A DNA stretch of 64,000 nt from Temnothorax longispinosus (lineage: Eukaryota; Arthropoda; Insecta; Hymenoptera; Formicidae): contig NC_092367.1 in assembly GCF_030848805.1 (NCBI RefSeq), forward strand, positions 8,401,019-8,465,018, given 5' to 3'. Below, one piece after another: positions 1-10,249 of the stretch; positions within the stretch are counted from its first letter, which is position 1, and every line of letters starts with the position of its first letter. Under the pieces are notes generated by a model. The model made no database searches. It worked only from the letters and a program-made list of their open reading frames with translations, and was not told the origin of the DNA. Position numbers and translations under genes: made by a program.

Positions 1-637
1 CCTCACTGTCCACTCCCCGAAGAAATCGATCGCGACGGGTCGGGTTCACCCACCCATCCGCGTTCTCTACTATTTTCAGTTGGAAAAAGATTCTTGACAT
101 GATTCGGTTTCCTCTTCTGTTTAATAATCCTGTCTCCCTGATATTGAGATACGTTACGACGTTTATACTTATTTGTTTTTGACGTAGCGGTATCCTCTGT
201 TGCTTGTGACAGGGGTACGGGTGCTCCATCATCCACATTATTGAATATCTCCTCATCGATGCACAATAGTCTTGTTCCATTGTTACTCCACGTGCGTGGA
301 GTACTACGTTTAGTAAGCGTCTCACCAGAAACTTATACTCCTTAGTAGTAGACGTTTTATATCTCTACAAACTCGCTACGCGGTTTGCGTAGGCAATCAG
401 CACCTCGTCCACGAGGGGAAATCGGCCCTCCGTCAGGCGGAACAGGTCTTCTCGCGCGCGGCCGGGCGCGGATAGCGTACCACTTGCCGGAAGCCGGGGC
501 GCGGGAGCAGCGCCTTCAAACGCCTCTATAGCGTCTTCAAACTGGGGAGCATCGGGCCTCCCAAAATTTTACTGTCTTTTATGTCTTTAGGTGTAAAAGG
601 TTCGCGCGGAGGCATCACAAAAAACTCGTAAAAAAAC
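1..637 (-). other. Outer flank of the left Polinton-like terminal repeat with short ORF remnants
   Basis: Read on the minus strand, this stretch leaves the terminal repeat at 638 and contains short open frames only. One begins near 615 with Met-Pro-Pro-Arg and ends at about 526. A second frame is open from about 568 to the TAG at 365-367 and is Ala/Pro/Glu rich. A third (3-266) is Lys/Arg rich with an NLS-like basic run. The start of the first frame resembles the Met-Met-Ser-Pro-Arg start of the small ORF beyond the right repeat at 9590, so both flanks may belong to the same element. No function is recognised. Confidence 0.3.
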
Positions 638-1050
638 ACGTCTACCACTTTGCGTGGACTCGATGCGACTGAATTCAATGACGGTTGCAGAACGAAGAAG
701 TCGTCAGAGAAAATTATAATGGCGGTGTATAAAAATATAATGATAGTCGCAATACGTCTCGCATTACAAAGGCGAGCGCCGACGTCCGCCAAAACATTAG
801 CGCCTCGCTTCTATGTTACGGTATGCAATATTTGATTTTAAATTCAAGAGTTTTGACGGACGTCGCATATACGGCTTGAATAGAAATGCGCGCGAAGAAA
901 TTATAGCTGCTTTCTTTATGTTATTAAATTATTCGGCGAAGGACAGTCGATGACGCATTGAACCTGTCGGAACATGTTCGTCGTAAACAAATTTTTTCTA
1001 GGAAAAGGGGGATGGTTATCGCGTAGCCTAAACGAGCCGCATTCTCAAGC
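638..1050. repeat. Left terminal inverted repeat of the Polinton-like element
   Basis: The reverse complement of this stretch matches 9020-9465 and, in direct orientation on the plus strand, 59735-60180. Shared landmarks are a block reading gcgataac, four or five C and ttttcctag, a segment around gtatatgcgacgtccgc, and the outer end cattgaattcagtc. The copies differ by small indels, so the repeats are old. The coiled-coil ORF at 924-1334 ends inside this repeat. Confidence 0.75.
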
Positions 1051-1334
1051 TCCAAGGAGGAAATACGTTGAGAATTGCCGGCTACTGTTTCAGATAAGCA
1101 ATTTATCAGATCAAGCTTAGTATTGATTGCTTCATTCGTTCTTTGTTGATTCTCAATGAAGGCAGAAATCTTTTGATCAGACTTGGTAATCTCATCATTA
1201 ATTTTCTGCTGGTTGTCAATGAAAGCAGAGATCCTTGCGTCAGACTGTTTCATTTGCTCAATCAGTCGCAACAATAGATCATTCGTCGCAGGCAATGAGG
1301 TCGATTGAGTACGTGAATCCGCAGAAGAGGCCAT
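924..1334 (-). CDS. Small coiled-coil ORF running into the left terminal repeat
   Basis: 136-codon frame with an ATG right after a GA microsatellite. The N-terminal hundred residues are helical and charged. They hold an internal duplication: a 19-residue segment containing ISAFIDNQQKINDEI is followed directly by a copy containing ISAFIENQQRTNEAI. This is typical of a coiled coil. The last 30 residues are encoded by the terminal inverted repeat and are probably not original. The right-hand repeat lacks this ORF. I cannot assign a family; it could be a fragment of another element's N-terminal domain. Confidence 0.35.
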   Translation of the reverse strand: MASSADSRTQSTSLPATNDLLLRLIEQMKQSDARISAFIDNQQKINDEITKSDQKISAFIENQQRTNEAINTKLDLINCLSETVAGNSQRISSLELENAARLGYAITIPLFLEKICLRRTCSDRFNASSTVLRRII

Positions 1335-1369
1335 ATCTTTAAGCTCAAATGAAGGCGCGCTTTTTTCAG

Positions 1370-1377
<8 letters not shown>

Positions 1378-1421
<44 letters not shown>
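1378..1421. repeat. (GA)n microsatellite
   Basis: About 22 uninterrupted GA units. A longer complementary CT tract lies at 8871-8947, at the corresponding inner edge of the opposite repeat, so the pair probably belongs to the element's terminal structure. Confidence 0.95.
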
Positions 1422-1424
<3 letters not shown>

Positions 1425-1460
1425 TAATATTCACGTCGACGTTGCCGCGAACACTCATTG

Positions 1461-2660
1461 TTAGACTATTTTGCGCACCACGTTCGTCAACGGGTTGTAC
1501 TCAATCACGCGGTCGTGTATGATGAGACAGTACGCGGAGGTATTCGGCGGTACGTCCTCCATGCAGTCGAATTCTATTCTGACATCTACGGTGGCGTTTT
1601 TGACGGATTCGTTTTGGCGAGAGCAATCGATGATCACAAACGGGCCGTTACGTAGAAAAGTCGAAACGGTGAGACTCGGCTCGAGATATTCGTATCCGTA
1701 GTAGCCCTTGCAGAAACGCGCGTACATATCGTACAGAATCGCCCATCTGTGTTTATCAAATTTTAAATTCAGGTCATCGTACGGATAAACTTCCGAGTTT
1801 AGAGAGTTTTACGTTGGTCAAGTTGCAGTCGTCGAATCGGCTTGTGTCGGCGGACATGACGTTCTTCCGATCCGTCTGCAGAGCGAAGACGACGTATCGC
1901 GGTTTCTCGAGCTGAGTCGCAGTCTTAATGGCCCACGAGTGCTTGGTCGTATTCTGCAACAGGGGATACTCGTACAGATCCCACGAACGGAAACCCCTAT
2001 TTAAATATCGTCCGTCTTCCAAGGCGCGCAGCGTCGACAACTTGTTGATCTCGTTCAATACCACGTGATACATTCGCCATTGTATTTTGAGTATTTTGAT
2101 AGTAGGCTCCAACGCGAGACTTCCCACCAGGGAATTGTTGTCGTTGCGCGATCGTATCAAGATCAATTCGTGACGAGCGTTGATCACCACGCGTTTGTAA
2201 TCCTCGCAAAATTACAGTAACAAGTTGAGCGGTACGCAGAAATTGAAATATCTGTTCGGGTTATTCTGTGGATCCCAGCCAGCGTTTTTCAGGATCACGC
2301 TTCTGTCGGACAATACCGTAACGTAGTTCTTGAGCGTGCTGGTTATTCCTACGTTTCTGCAGCGATCAATCTCCATACAATCGAGCTCGTATTGAATCTC
2401 ATCGAACATGAACGCGACGCAATTAGTACCCAATACCACGTTATCGGCTTGACCGGCTGCTCTGGCCACCGTCAATGTTCCTTCGACGTAGAGAAAACTT
2501 TTGCACGGCAACGTATACAGATCTGCTGTTGTATGGGTATTTGTATCTCGTCGCTATAGTCAAACGTTGTGTTGGCGTACGGGTTGTACGTGTGAGTCTC
2601 GATCTTGACGATGCGATCGTCAAAGACCGGCTCGCCTCCGATGTTGAGAATTTCAGTCAT
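1461..2660 (-). pseudogene. Candidate capsid-type structural protein of the Polinton-like element, broken
   Basis: A protein of about 400 codons reads on the minus strand from an ATG near 2660 to a stop at 1461, but in four pieces: 2660-2511, 2511-2212, 2190-1774 and 1727-1461. The frame changes near 2510, about 2200 and about 1750. The sequence is rich in beta-prone segments. It includes a YNPLTNVV tail and an Ile-Asp-Cys-Ser motif followed by Gln-Asn-Glu. Proteins of this kind sit beside PolB in insect virus-like elements. A jelly-roll capsid role is an inference from position and composition, not from a motif I can prove. The gene lies downstream of the polymerase on the same strand. Confidence 0.5.
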
Positions 2661-2671
2661 CGTTCACGCGT

Positions 2672-3853
2672 TCAGATGTTTCGCACCGCGAATCCCACAG
2701 ATTGTAAAAACCTAACGTTCGACGCGTTGAGCTTTTTTTTCGTCTCTTGTTTAACGCCATCAAATGTCGACTTGACGATATCGTCGATCGGCGCAGCCGT
2801 AAAGATATAAAGGCGGAATTCCACTGAGTCAACATTTGGGCAACATGTCGCATGCGGCAATGACGCATGCGACATGGAGTCTTTCAACCGAAGCAACATA
2901 AAGCTTCATGTGGCATGCGACAGTGTAGCATGCTACACTGTGATTGGTGTTGCCGGTTGCATGTGCCATCTTTCAACAAGATTCAGATTGTTGAAAGATG
3001 TCGCCAGTTATCCGACAGTCAATGGATCGGTGCGGCTTGTAGCAAGCGATATGGAGTGCAATATTGAGAAAACTACGTTATTTATTGAGGATTATCATAA
3101 TTCGCCGAAATTATGGAACAATAAAAGTTTCGATTATAAAAACAACAAAGTTTTTAAATAAAGCGCTATCGTCCGCAACCAATTTATTGAAAAATTTATT
3201 TCAAGATTTTAGACTCCCAATAAATAATTCTCTTCTCCACCACTTTGGTTTTTTTCGTTTTTTTCTCTTGCCACTTAACGGTATTACCAAATAAACAGCT
3301 GCTGCTACCGTTTCCAAAGACATGACGCACGATACTGATGTTGCTTCAATGAAATGGATTTAGCCACATACTACAAACACAAATGACAAGGCGCATGCGA
3401 CATAGGGCGCTCGTGCGACATTGAGTTTGTGGCACGGTTTGAAATCGCGCATCAAAAATAAGCGACACCAGATGACATGTGGCATACTACATGTCGCTTA
3501 GTGTTGCCTCAGTGGAATTGCGCTTTTACGCTCCGCGCAATGATCGGCAGGTAAATGATCTGCGCCGGCTTTTCAGATATCTTATATCCTGGTGGTACGC
3601 TCGGTGAAAATTCGTGTATTGTATGAACGCGTTTACTGTTGCTGTACGCACCCGCGGTCACGTTACACTCCACGCGGATAATGTTTACGTTGATAATATT
3701 AATCGGTGCGTCCGATTCGTACCACTGTCCCGGCTGCAATATACGCGTCAACGAGAATCCCAGCAGCGAACCGACGTTGTTATGTTTGTTAAAGTTCACT
3801 CTGAAAGCGCACTTGATCTCGCTCTTCATCGTATTGTAATTTGCGCGGAGCAC
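2672..3853 (-). pseudogene. Small accessory gene(s) of the Polinton-like element, split by a MITE
   Basis: The upstream part (3853-3520) encodes about 110 residues with a Gly-Tyr-Lys-Ile-Ser segment followed by Ile-Tyr-Leu-Pro. The downstream part (2816-2672) encodes about 48 residues with a Lys-Lys-Lys-rich helix. A 695-bp MITE separates them. By my reading the frame on the two sides is compatible once the insert and one AATT are discounted. The junction could also hide an older deletion joining two separate small genes. Homologues accompany PolB in similar elements, so a minor structural role is possible but unproven. Confidence 0.4.
2821..3515. mobile_element. 695-bp MITE with AATT target duplication
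   Basis: The element begins ccactgagtcaaca and ends with the complement of ccactgaggcaaca. It is flanked on both sides by AATT (2817-2820 and 3516-3519). Subterminal parts are full of gcgacatg and catgtcgc words. They include a 13-bp perfect stem (2844-2856 with 2864-2876) and a 22-bp perfect palindrome (2920-2941). No transposase is encoded. The AATT could alternatively be part of the inverted repeat. Confidence 0.75.
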
Positions 3854-4018
3854 TATCGGTTATTCCGCGACCTCGTCTTCGTAGCTGTTCGCGCGAACGG
3901 TCTCCTCTCGCGCGATATCCGCGACCTTACGTTACCGTTAGATTACCGTTACATTACATTACATACATACATACATATATTATATTACATATCTTGCATA
4001 CATTGCATACATGAATCT

Positions 4019-7000
4019 TCACTGTTTCTTATCATATAAAGGTATGCGATAATGTCCCCACGGCAACGTATCGGTCAAATCCGGTACGATATATCGCTTA
4101 TCGTCGTACGGACTCAGAGCGATTTTCGTCTCGTGGATATTGTACACTTCGTGCATTTTCGATCTTATGCACGACTGCGATCGAGTCATTTTGATCTCAT
4201 TGTTCAAACATCGCGTGTAGTCGTCGAACGTAATGGTACGCGAAATAACGTTGCTTTTGACGTCTTTTGCTTTTTTAGTGTTTTTTTTTACCATCGACTC
4301 ACAAGGCATTTTCGCCCTAAGTCCAACGAATTTGGTCATAATGGCACCGTTGTTTTCGTTCTTCATCAGGCCCGGCACTTTTTTATTGACGAGTGGCATA
4401 CCATACGCGTTATCTACCGCATAGTCACTCGTGTCGAACCTGACTATATCACGTTTCATGTTCTCATACGCATCGTCGCACTCGATATGATAAATCAGAT
4501 TGTCCGTGTCGGTATACATGATTCTACACAAGTCGCGGTACAGGGGAGACATGTACTCGTGGTGAAATTCGTATAGGCACACCTTCGACAAGTCGAGGAT
4601 GCACATGCCGACGTAAATCGGTTTGTCGAATTTCACCTCGAGTTTGCGCAGGTCAACGGCTACCAGATTTTCCGAAAACACGCTGCTGTGGGGTCGCGCG
4701 ATTATTGCCTCCGCGCCGTATCGTCCGTCGCACTTTGTCAGTAATTTTACATCGACGTGGTTGCGTACATTTTTCATATTTTTCCCAAAAACCGCGTTAT
4801 TCATCAATTTATATAAATTTTTCTCGAACTAATTTTTGGCCAATGTTCTGAATTTTGTATTAAGTTCGATGTAAGCGCGGAGCCACGCAGATTGAGCGTA
4901 TTGTAATACGCGTGTGTTTTTGTGACGCGAAGGCCGTGGCGCGTGCACTGCTGCAGATTGCGATAATGGATGACATAACGCTTCTTATCGTACAGCGTGG
5001 CGAGAAGTTTGTCCTACCGTTTGCCGGGCGGTTTATCGCGCGTCGGATAGAACGGTAGGTCAGTGTGCGCGTCATGTTTATCCTGCGGATACTCGAGATC
5101 CACCTCGAGAATATAACCTGTAGGCGAATCCGAAGCGATTGCGCTAAAGTCGAAATTTGACGCGTCTTTCGATCCATCGAAAATCTGCGTAGGGCAGTGG
5201 CCGACACATCGCCCAGCCGTACAAATTGTTGACATCGAAGTACATCAGGTACGACGATAGTTTCGATGGATCGTACGACTGCATGTACTTGTTGTTGGCC
5301 CGCGCGTATCTGTTTGAACATTGACTCAGGCCACCGCGAATACCGCGTTCGATAAACATGATCATGTCAATGTCGGTCAGCAGTTCGAAATTGACACGAG
5401 TATGTTTCAACATAGCGTCCCACGTAAAACCCGGTAAAGTGTAGTAGTACGCGGAATCAAGTCCATAACTCGCGATACAATTGTCGTGGAAATTTTCGAA
5501 AATGTCGGCCAACAGCAAGACATCGGTTTTATGGTATAGATCGCTGTATTCGCCTAGGGTTCAAACGGAAAATCGCTGCCATACGTTCGCGGCGTGCGCG
5601 TAATCGCTCTCGGATACGGACTCACCGGTCAAGCATCGAGAAAGGATGTCAATTTTGCGAGACTCGTGCTTAGAAATTTGTACGAGTCGATAAATCTTAA
5701 TTTTATATCGTTTCGCGAATCTGATCTTTCGGCTGTATCTTTTACGTGTTTAGTGAATGAGATGTACTTTTCCTTTGTTATAGGTAGTACATCAATTGAG
5801 CCTTCGAACGCGGCAGCTATATCCGTGATAATAAAATGAGCATCGTAGCCCGATAGATTTATGGAATATTACTGGGATGAAGTGAGAATCCTTATAATTT
5901 AGATTGCACGTCGAATGTGCTGGACCTCTATATCGACCGGTGAGGTGGCAATGATCACGTACGCGATTATCATCCGGCGCGAACAGTTCTTTGCAAATGT
6001 GACACAGCGCCGCGCTGCGAAATGTCTCCCACTCGTCTCGCGTTAGGTCTACCATGCTAACATTCTCGGACAAGATGTTCTTTACGCGATGCGCCAATCT
6101 TTTAAGTTCCTCGGTGAACCACGCGACGCAATCATTATCGCGACGAAATCGATACGCTGATAACGTTTCATCATACGAGCACTGTACGTAGTATCCTATA
6201 CCCGATGATGTTGATAGGCGTATGACGCGTGTTCCGTCTCCGGTTGTGTCTTCTTCAGCACGCACTCCAGATCGGCGTACACCACGAAGGGAAGTTGCTC
6301 TTTCCTGTTGTGGTTCTTGAAGCTCAGCCACTTGTTGTCCTCGCTCGGTAGCGCAGTCGTTCATCTTTCCGCAATCGACGCTGTGATACTGCAACTTGTC
6401 GCTCGAGCTAAAATAATGTAGACATCTGCAAAAAAAATACAAATATTATAAATTTTTACACAAAAAAATTTAAAATGATATATATATTAAAAAAAAAAAG
6501 TATATGTACTTACCGATCGCAAAAGTACTTTGTGTGTCCTTTCTTATTAATTTGCGGGGCGGGATGTCTATCTTGATCCACGCAAAATGTCCAACATTGT
6601 TGTCTCGCGGATCCTGCACGTACAGCAGATTCACGTGTTTATCACTCGTGCTGTCGGTAAGCCGTATTGGAAGAACGTTTGAAGTCTTCTGTCCCTCGAT
6701 GGTATAGACATTGACGGATATATCGTTGAGTCGTTCGAACTGTTTAATTTGACTCAACGTCATTGGGAATTCAATGTCTCGTAAATTCAATACCGTTGTA
6801 TAATGCGGGTATGATGATTCCAGATCTGAATGTCTTTCAGCTGGATGCAGAGCATTGATCACCGCGTGCTTAAATTTAATGTCTTGAGGCAATTTCAAGT
6901 GACACCCCGCGCGCAAAGGATTGTACCTGTTGACGTTTACCGTCAAATTGAGAATTCGCGTCAACGCCCACCCACTGTCGCGTTCCTGGAACTCCTCGAG

Positions 7001-7565
7001 GGACGCTAATGTGGGCTCGATAACGTGCCGCTTGTACCACTTGCGCAAGATCGATGTACGACAGAGTTCTTTGTTTTTTGTGTTCAGACTCTTATTGACA
7101 CGTTTATCACCCGCCACAAACTCTCCGTTGAACGCGGTGTTCACTTTGACACAGTTATGTGTTTTTATAATGTCTCGCACTCGCTTGCACACTACGCAGG
7201 CGTCTTCCAAAAACTGTCGCGGTTCTATGTAGTCTGTATTAATTACCGCGCCGGTCATTATTCGCGTTTTGAACGCGGCATCGATTTCTCGCCATACGAG
7301 TTCTGCCGCGCGCGTGTCACCACTGTTACCGGCGTCCGCATAATCACCACCGCTATGGATAAATTGTCTTTCCAATCGCGACTTCGCATTCTCGAGTCGC
7401 GCGATTCTGGCAACCAACTCTCTGCCTCTGCCCGATCGAGAGCCGCGGACGTTTGGCACTACTACGTGCCTCGCATTTCAGCTCCCATGTGTAAAACTCA
7501 CCCACGGTAGCGACTTGGTCGGACAGTTCCCATAGATCGGGTTCGGTTTGCTCGAATTGCTCCAT
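4019..7565 (-). pseudogene. DNA polymerase family B (protein-primed type) with endonuclease VII-like domain, broken
   Basis: Replicative polymerase of the element. From the ATG at 7563-7565: an N-terminal region to about 6514, then a zinc-binding segment near 6425. Next comes an endonuclease VII/HNH-like motif at about 6010-5885 (CxxC, later DHCHLTG, RGPAH, CNLNY). Exonuclease-type sequence follows at 5870-5600, polymerase motif A with DVNNLYGWAM at about 5250-5205, then NNAVFGK at about 4800-4780. Motif C, YTDTDN, is near 4520-4500 and the stop is at 4019. A short intron is suggested by a GTAAGT donor at 6513 and a TTTTGCAG acceptor at 6426, but the phases do not match perfectly. Frame changes occur near 7400, 5885, 5600-5520, 5150 and 5014-4810, so the copy is dead. 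Catalytic motif A and C acidic residues remain. Confidence 0.8.
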
Positions 7566-7600
7566 GTTTTATCTATTTAGCACAAAAAGAGATTTGTAGA

Positions 7601-8413
7601 TCACGCCACAATCTTCGAAGGACCACTTGCACATGTATCGATGACACGCTGGACAATGTCGATATGCATATTGAACGCGATAGTGTTCCAACATGAATTC
7701 ATAAAGACTGAAGAAGGGGACATTACAGTGCCAATTATCACAATCATATTAAGTTTACGTTCAAGAGTTTTTTGAATCAATGTACTATTAGGACCGAATA
7801 TCTTATTATCGACGGTACGGCAATAAGCTTGCAGAATCAGGTTGTACATCACCACCAATTCGACGCACTTTCCAATGCCTGTGCAAATTAGAATGAGTAC
7901 AGTGTCAAAGAGACTATTTATCTCACGAATAACTGTAGTCGCCCAATAGCGATACTCCTCATACTCCGACTTAAAGTCATGTTTAAACAGTTTAATGTAA
8001 AAAGAATCTTCACCAGCTAGACGAGCTTCATATTCTTTTTCCTCGTTCCGTAATTGTATGTATATTTTCCATCTTATGTTAGACTTCTAGTCATAAGGAC
8101 AATGCCTGGTATCGATAACAACTCCTTGTCTAACGATGCGTTTATCGGTTCCGCGTATCCCGAGTTCGCGATCGCGAACAAACTGCACCAGTGATATTTG
8201 TTGCACATTTGTCGATTTTTTTTCGATCTTCTTCACGCAATGCATTGGCGATGCGATATCATCTATTGAACGGTCAGCATAGTAAAAACGGCCGCAATAG
8301 TATGGAAAGTCATTGCTTTCATCGCTTTCATCACTTTTATAGTCCGGTGACCACGAGCGATTATTGTCAAGCATCATTTCTTCTTGCTCACTGTTATGAA
8401 AAAAAATGTTCAC
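7601..8413 (-). pseudogene. Unknown ORF of the Polinton-like element with one in-frame TAG
   Basis: A single frame of about 270 codons is open from about 8413 to the stop at 7601 except for one TAG at 8087-8089. The first part is acidic and Ser/Asp rich (around 8330-8360). The middle has a charged helix (NEEKEYEARL), followed by a hydrophobic stretch near 7900 that could be a membrane helix or protein core. The only start seen is a GTG, so the true N-terminus may lie upstream and out of frame. The product is not recognised. It lies immediately upstream of the polymerase on the same strand. Confidence 0.45.
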
Positions 8414-8423
8414 GTCGCAAAAG

Positions 8424-8806
8424 CTAATGGTTTTTTCGTTGGCATTCGCCGCAATCCTTAATCATCGGAGCGGGATCGTCGATGTGCGTTCGCTGCCACG
8501 GTTGATTGTAATGTTCGTCACAGCGACGATAGGTCTGAACCTCCAAATCGGCCTTTATATGCTGCGGAAGCTTGTCCCACACATAATAGACGTGATCATC
8601 GCACACTTGCAATAGAACGGCTTTCGGCACGAATTGCAGCTGTTCGGCGCTAAAATCGCGAATGTCCGAAGGTCTCGACAGCAGGACGAACATCTTTGCG
8701 ACTGAGCGATAAAAGAATCTTTTTTACAGAGCACTTGCACGTGATAATGTTCAACCGTAAAATACCGAAGAAACCGCGATACTTTTCGACCGATATATCG
8801 CTGCAC
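8424..8806 (-). pseudogene. Unknown ORF at the 5' end of the minus-strand gene set
   Basis: Two overlapping frames (8806-about 8697 and 8693-8424) look like one protein with a frameshift near 8695. The first contains FTVEHYHVQVLCKKD. The second contains VCDDHVYYVWDKLP and ends with a CxxC pair (DCGEC). The end at 8424 may itself be a frameshift into the next gene, since the stop lies at an A-run. The family is unknown. Position suggests an early or accessory gene of the element. Confidence 0.35.
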
Positions 8807-8869
8807 ACATATGCTCTCAAATCTTACTACTGCGGTTTGACGCGTTTCATCCCTCGTTATATACCCTTT

Positions 8870-8870
<1 letters not shown>

Positions 8871-8947
<77 letters not shown>
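8871..8947. repeat. (CT)n microsatellite
   Basis: About 38 CT units, complementary in base content and mirrored in position to the GA tract at 1378-1421. Confidence 0.95.
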
Positions 8948-8950
<3 letters not shown>

Positions 8951-9019
8951 CTACCTGATTCTTGAAAGATCATTTCTTCCTTTGTTTTACGTACTGCATC
9001 GTAAAAAATAGTGCGAAAT

Positions 9020-9465
9020 TGTTTAGTCTATGCGATAACACCCCCTTTTCCTAGAAAACATTTGTTTACGAAACGTGCCCCGACAGGTTCGATGCGTCAT
9101 CGGGTCGATTATCGTCGATGACGTCATTTCTTCCTTTGTTTTTACGTACTGCGTAGATAGATTGTTTTTTAAGTATAATTCGTGCTATAATTTGTTTGCG
9201 CGCATTTCTATTTGAGCCGTATATGCGACGTCCGCCGGAGCATCGGCGCCTCGCTTCTATGTTATGGTATGTGATATTTGTTTGTAAATTCAAGCAACCG
9301 GACTTCTGGCGGACGTCGGCGCTTGCCTTTGTAGTGCGAGACGTATTTTATCTTACTTTTCGCTCGAAGCGACTATCAGTTTTATACACCGCCATTATAT
9401 TTTTTTCTGGCGATTTATCCGTTCTGCAACCGTCTAAACCGTCATTGAATTCAGTCTCGTCGTGG
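9020..9465. repeat. Right terminal inverted repeat of the Polinton-like element
   Basis: Matches the reverse complement of 638-1050 and runs in the same direction as 59735-60180. A short direct duplication (atcatttcttcctttgtttt) occurs just before it at about 8970 and again at about 9123. The same pair is present in the third copy at about 59684 and 59844. Confidence 0.75.
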
Positions 9466-10249
9466 TCGTGAGCATGCTTAAACGTGTTTTGTCCGGAAAT
9501 TTTTTTGCTTTGAGGATTAGTGACGCAATTAGTCGCCTTTGTTGCGTTTGTGATTGTTTCTGTTTGTGATTTTATACTAAGTTTTTTTTATGATGTCTCC
9601 GCGCTTTCTTCTACAAAACGCAAATAATATTGAAAAGAGTGAAGTGAGGGGAGGTGTTGTGGAATTTGATAATATAGAATTTGAAAACTCTGATAGTGAT
9701 CGTGATCAGGGAAAGAGGCCCGCTGCTCCCAAATCCCTGCGCCATCCGCTTTCGCATCTTACGCGGAATCGAGCGGATGCAACTAATCTGGGACATCCAA
9801 CTGCGGGCTCGACATCCGGACACTTACCGCCCCGTGAACGTCGGACGCGGGACATTGTATGATAATCTCCGCGCGATCATTGAACGTGGGCGAGCTCAAC
9901 CGGTCGTCGGACGCGGGCGAGCAGAGGTGCACGCGGATTTATTGGCCCCGTTGAGATGGATGACGGTGGGCCGCGGCCATGGTCCCCCTCCCTCGTCAAG
10001 AAGTATTTTCTTTTTTTATCTAAAAATTAATAACGCGAACGCGGACCCCCCACGCGGCGCGCAGCGACCGCGAACGCGAACGCGGATTCCCCACGCGGCG
10101 AACGCGGACCCCCCACGCGGCGAACGCGAACGCAGACTTCCCCTCCCGCGGACCCCGTAGCGCGAGTGAGTCATCCCGGTGACTTATCCCGGTGGTATGC
10201 TAAGGTCATCCCCCTCCCCTCCCCCTTCCCCGCATAATCCAATAGGGTA
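9466..10249 (+). repeat. GC-rich outer flank shared with 60180-60950, with small ORF
   Basis: Contains an ATG-ATG frame at 9590-9862 (90 codons, acidic centre, then basic). Next is a tandem GC-rich array of gcggaccccc and cacgcggcg words (about 10035-10160), then repeats of gagtcatcccggtg and a C/T-rich tract. The order array, gagtcatccc, C-tract recurs at 60565-60780. The small ORF appears to shift frame near 9740, after which another frame stays open to about 10160. Function unknown. Confidence 0.5.

Larger units (their letters stand above)
638..9465. mobile_element. Polinton/Maverick-like virus-like element, decayed
   Basis: Two long, diverged inverted copies (about 638-1050 and 9020-9465) bracket a set of minus-strand genes. 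These include a family B DNA polymerase with an endonuclease VII-like zinc motif, a candidate capsid-type protein and several small ORFs. Protein-primed PolB inside long terminal inverted repeats is the hallmark of Polintons/Mavericks and related virus-like elements. I do not see a retroviral-type integrase, an FtsK/HerA-type ATPase or an adenovirus-type protease, and the span is shorter than the usual 15-20 kb. It is therefore either internally deleted or of a reduced type. Every long gene carries stops or frameshifts, so the copy is a fossil. The true outer ends may lie beyond the repeats, because the flanking block at 9466-11182 recurs at 60180-60950. Confidence 0.7.
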
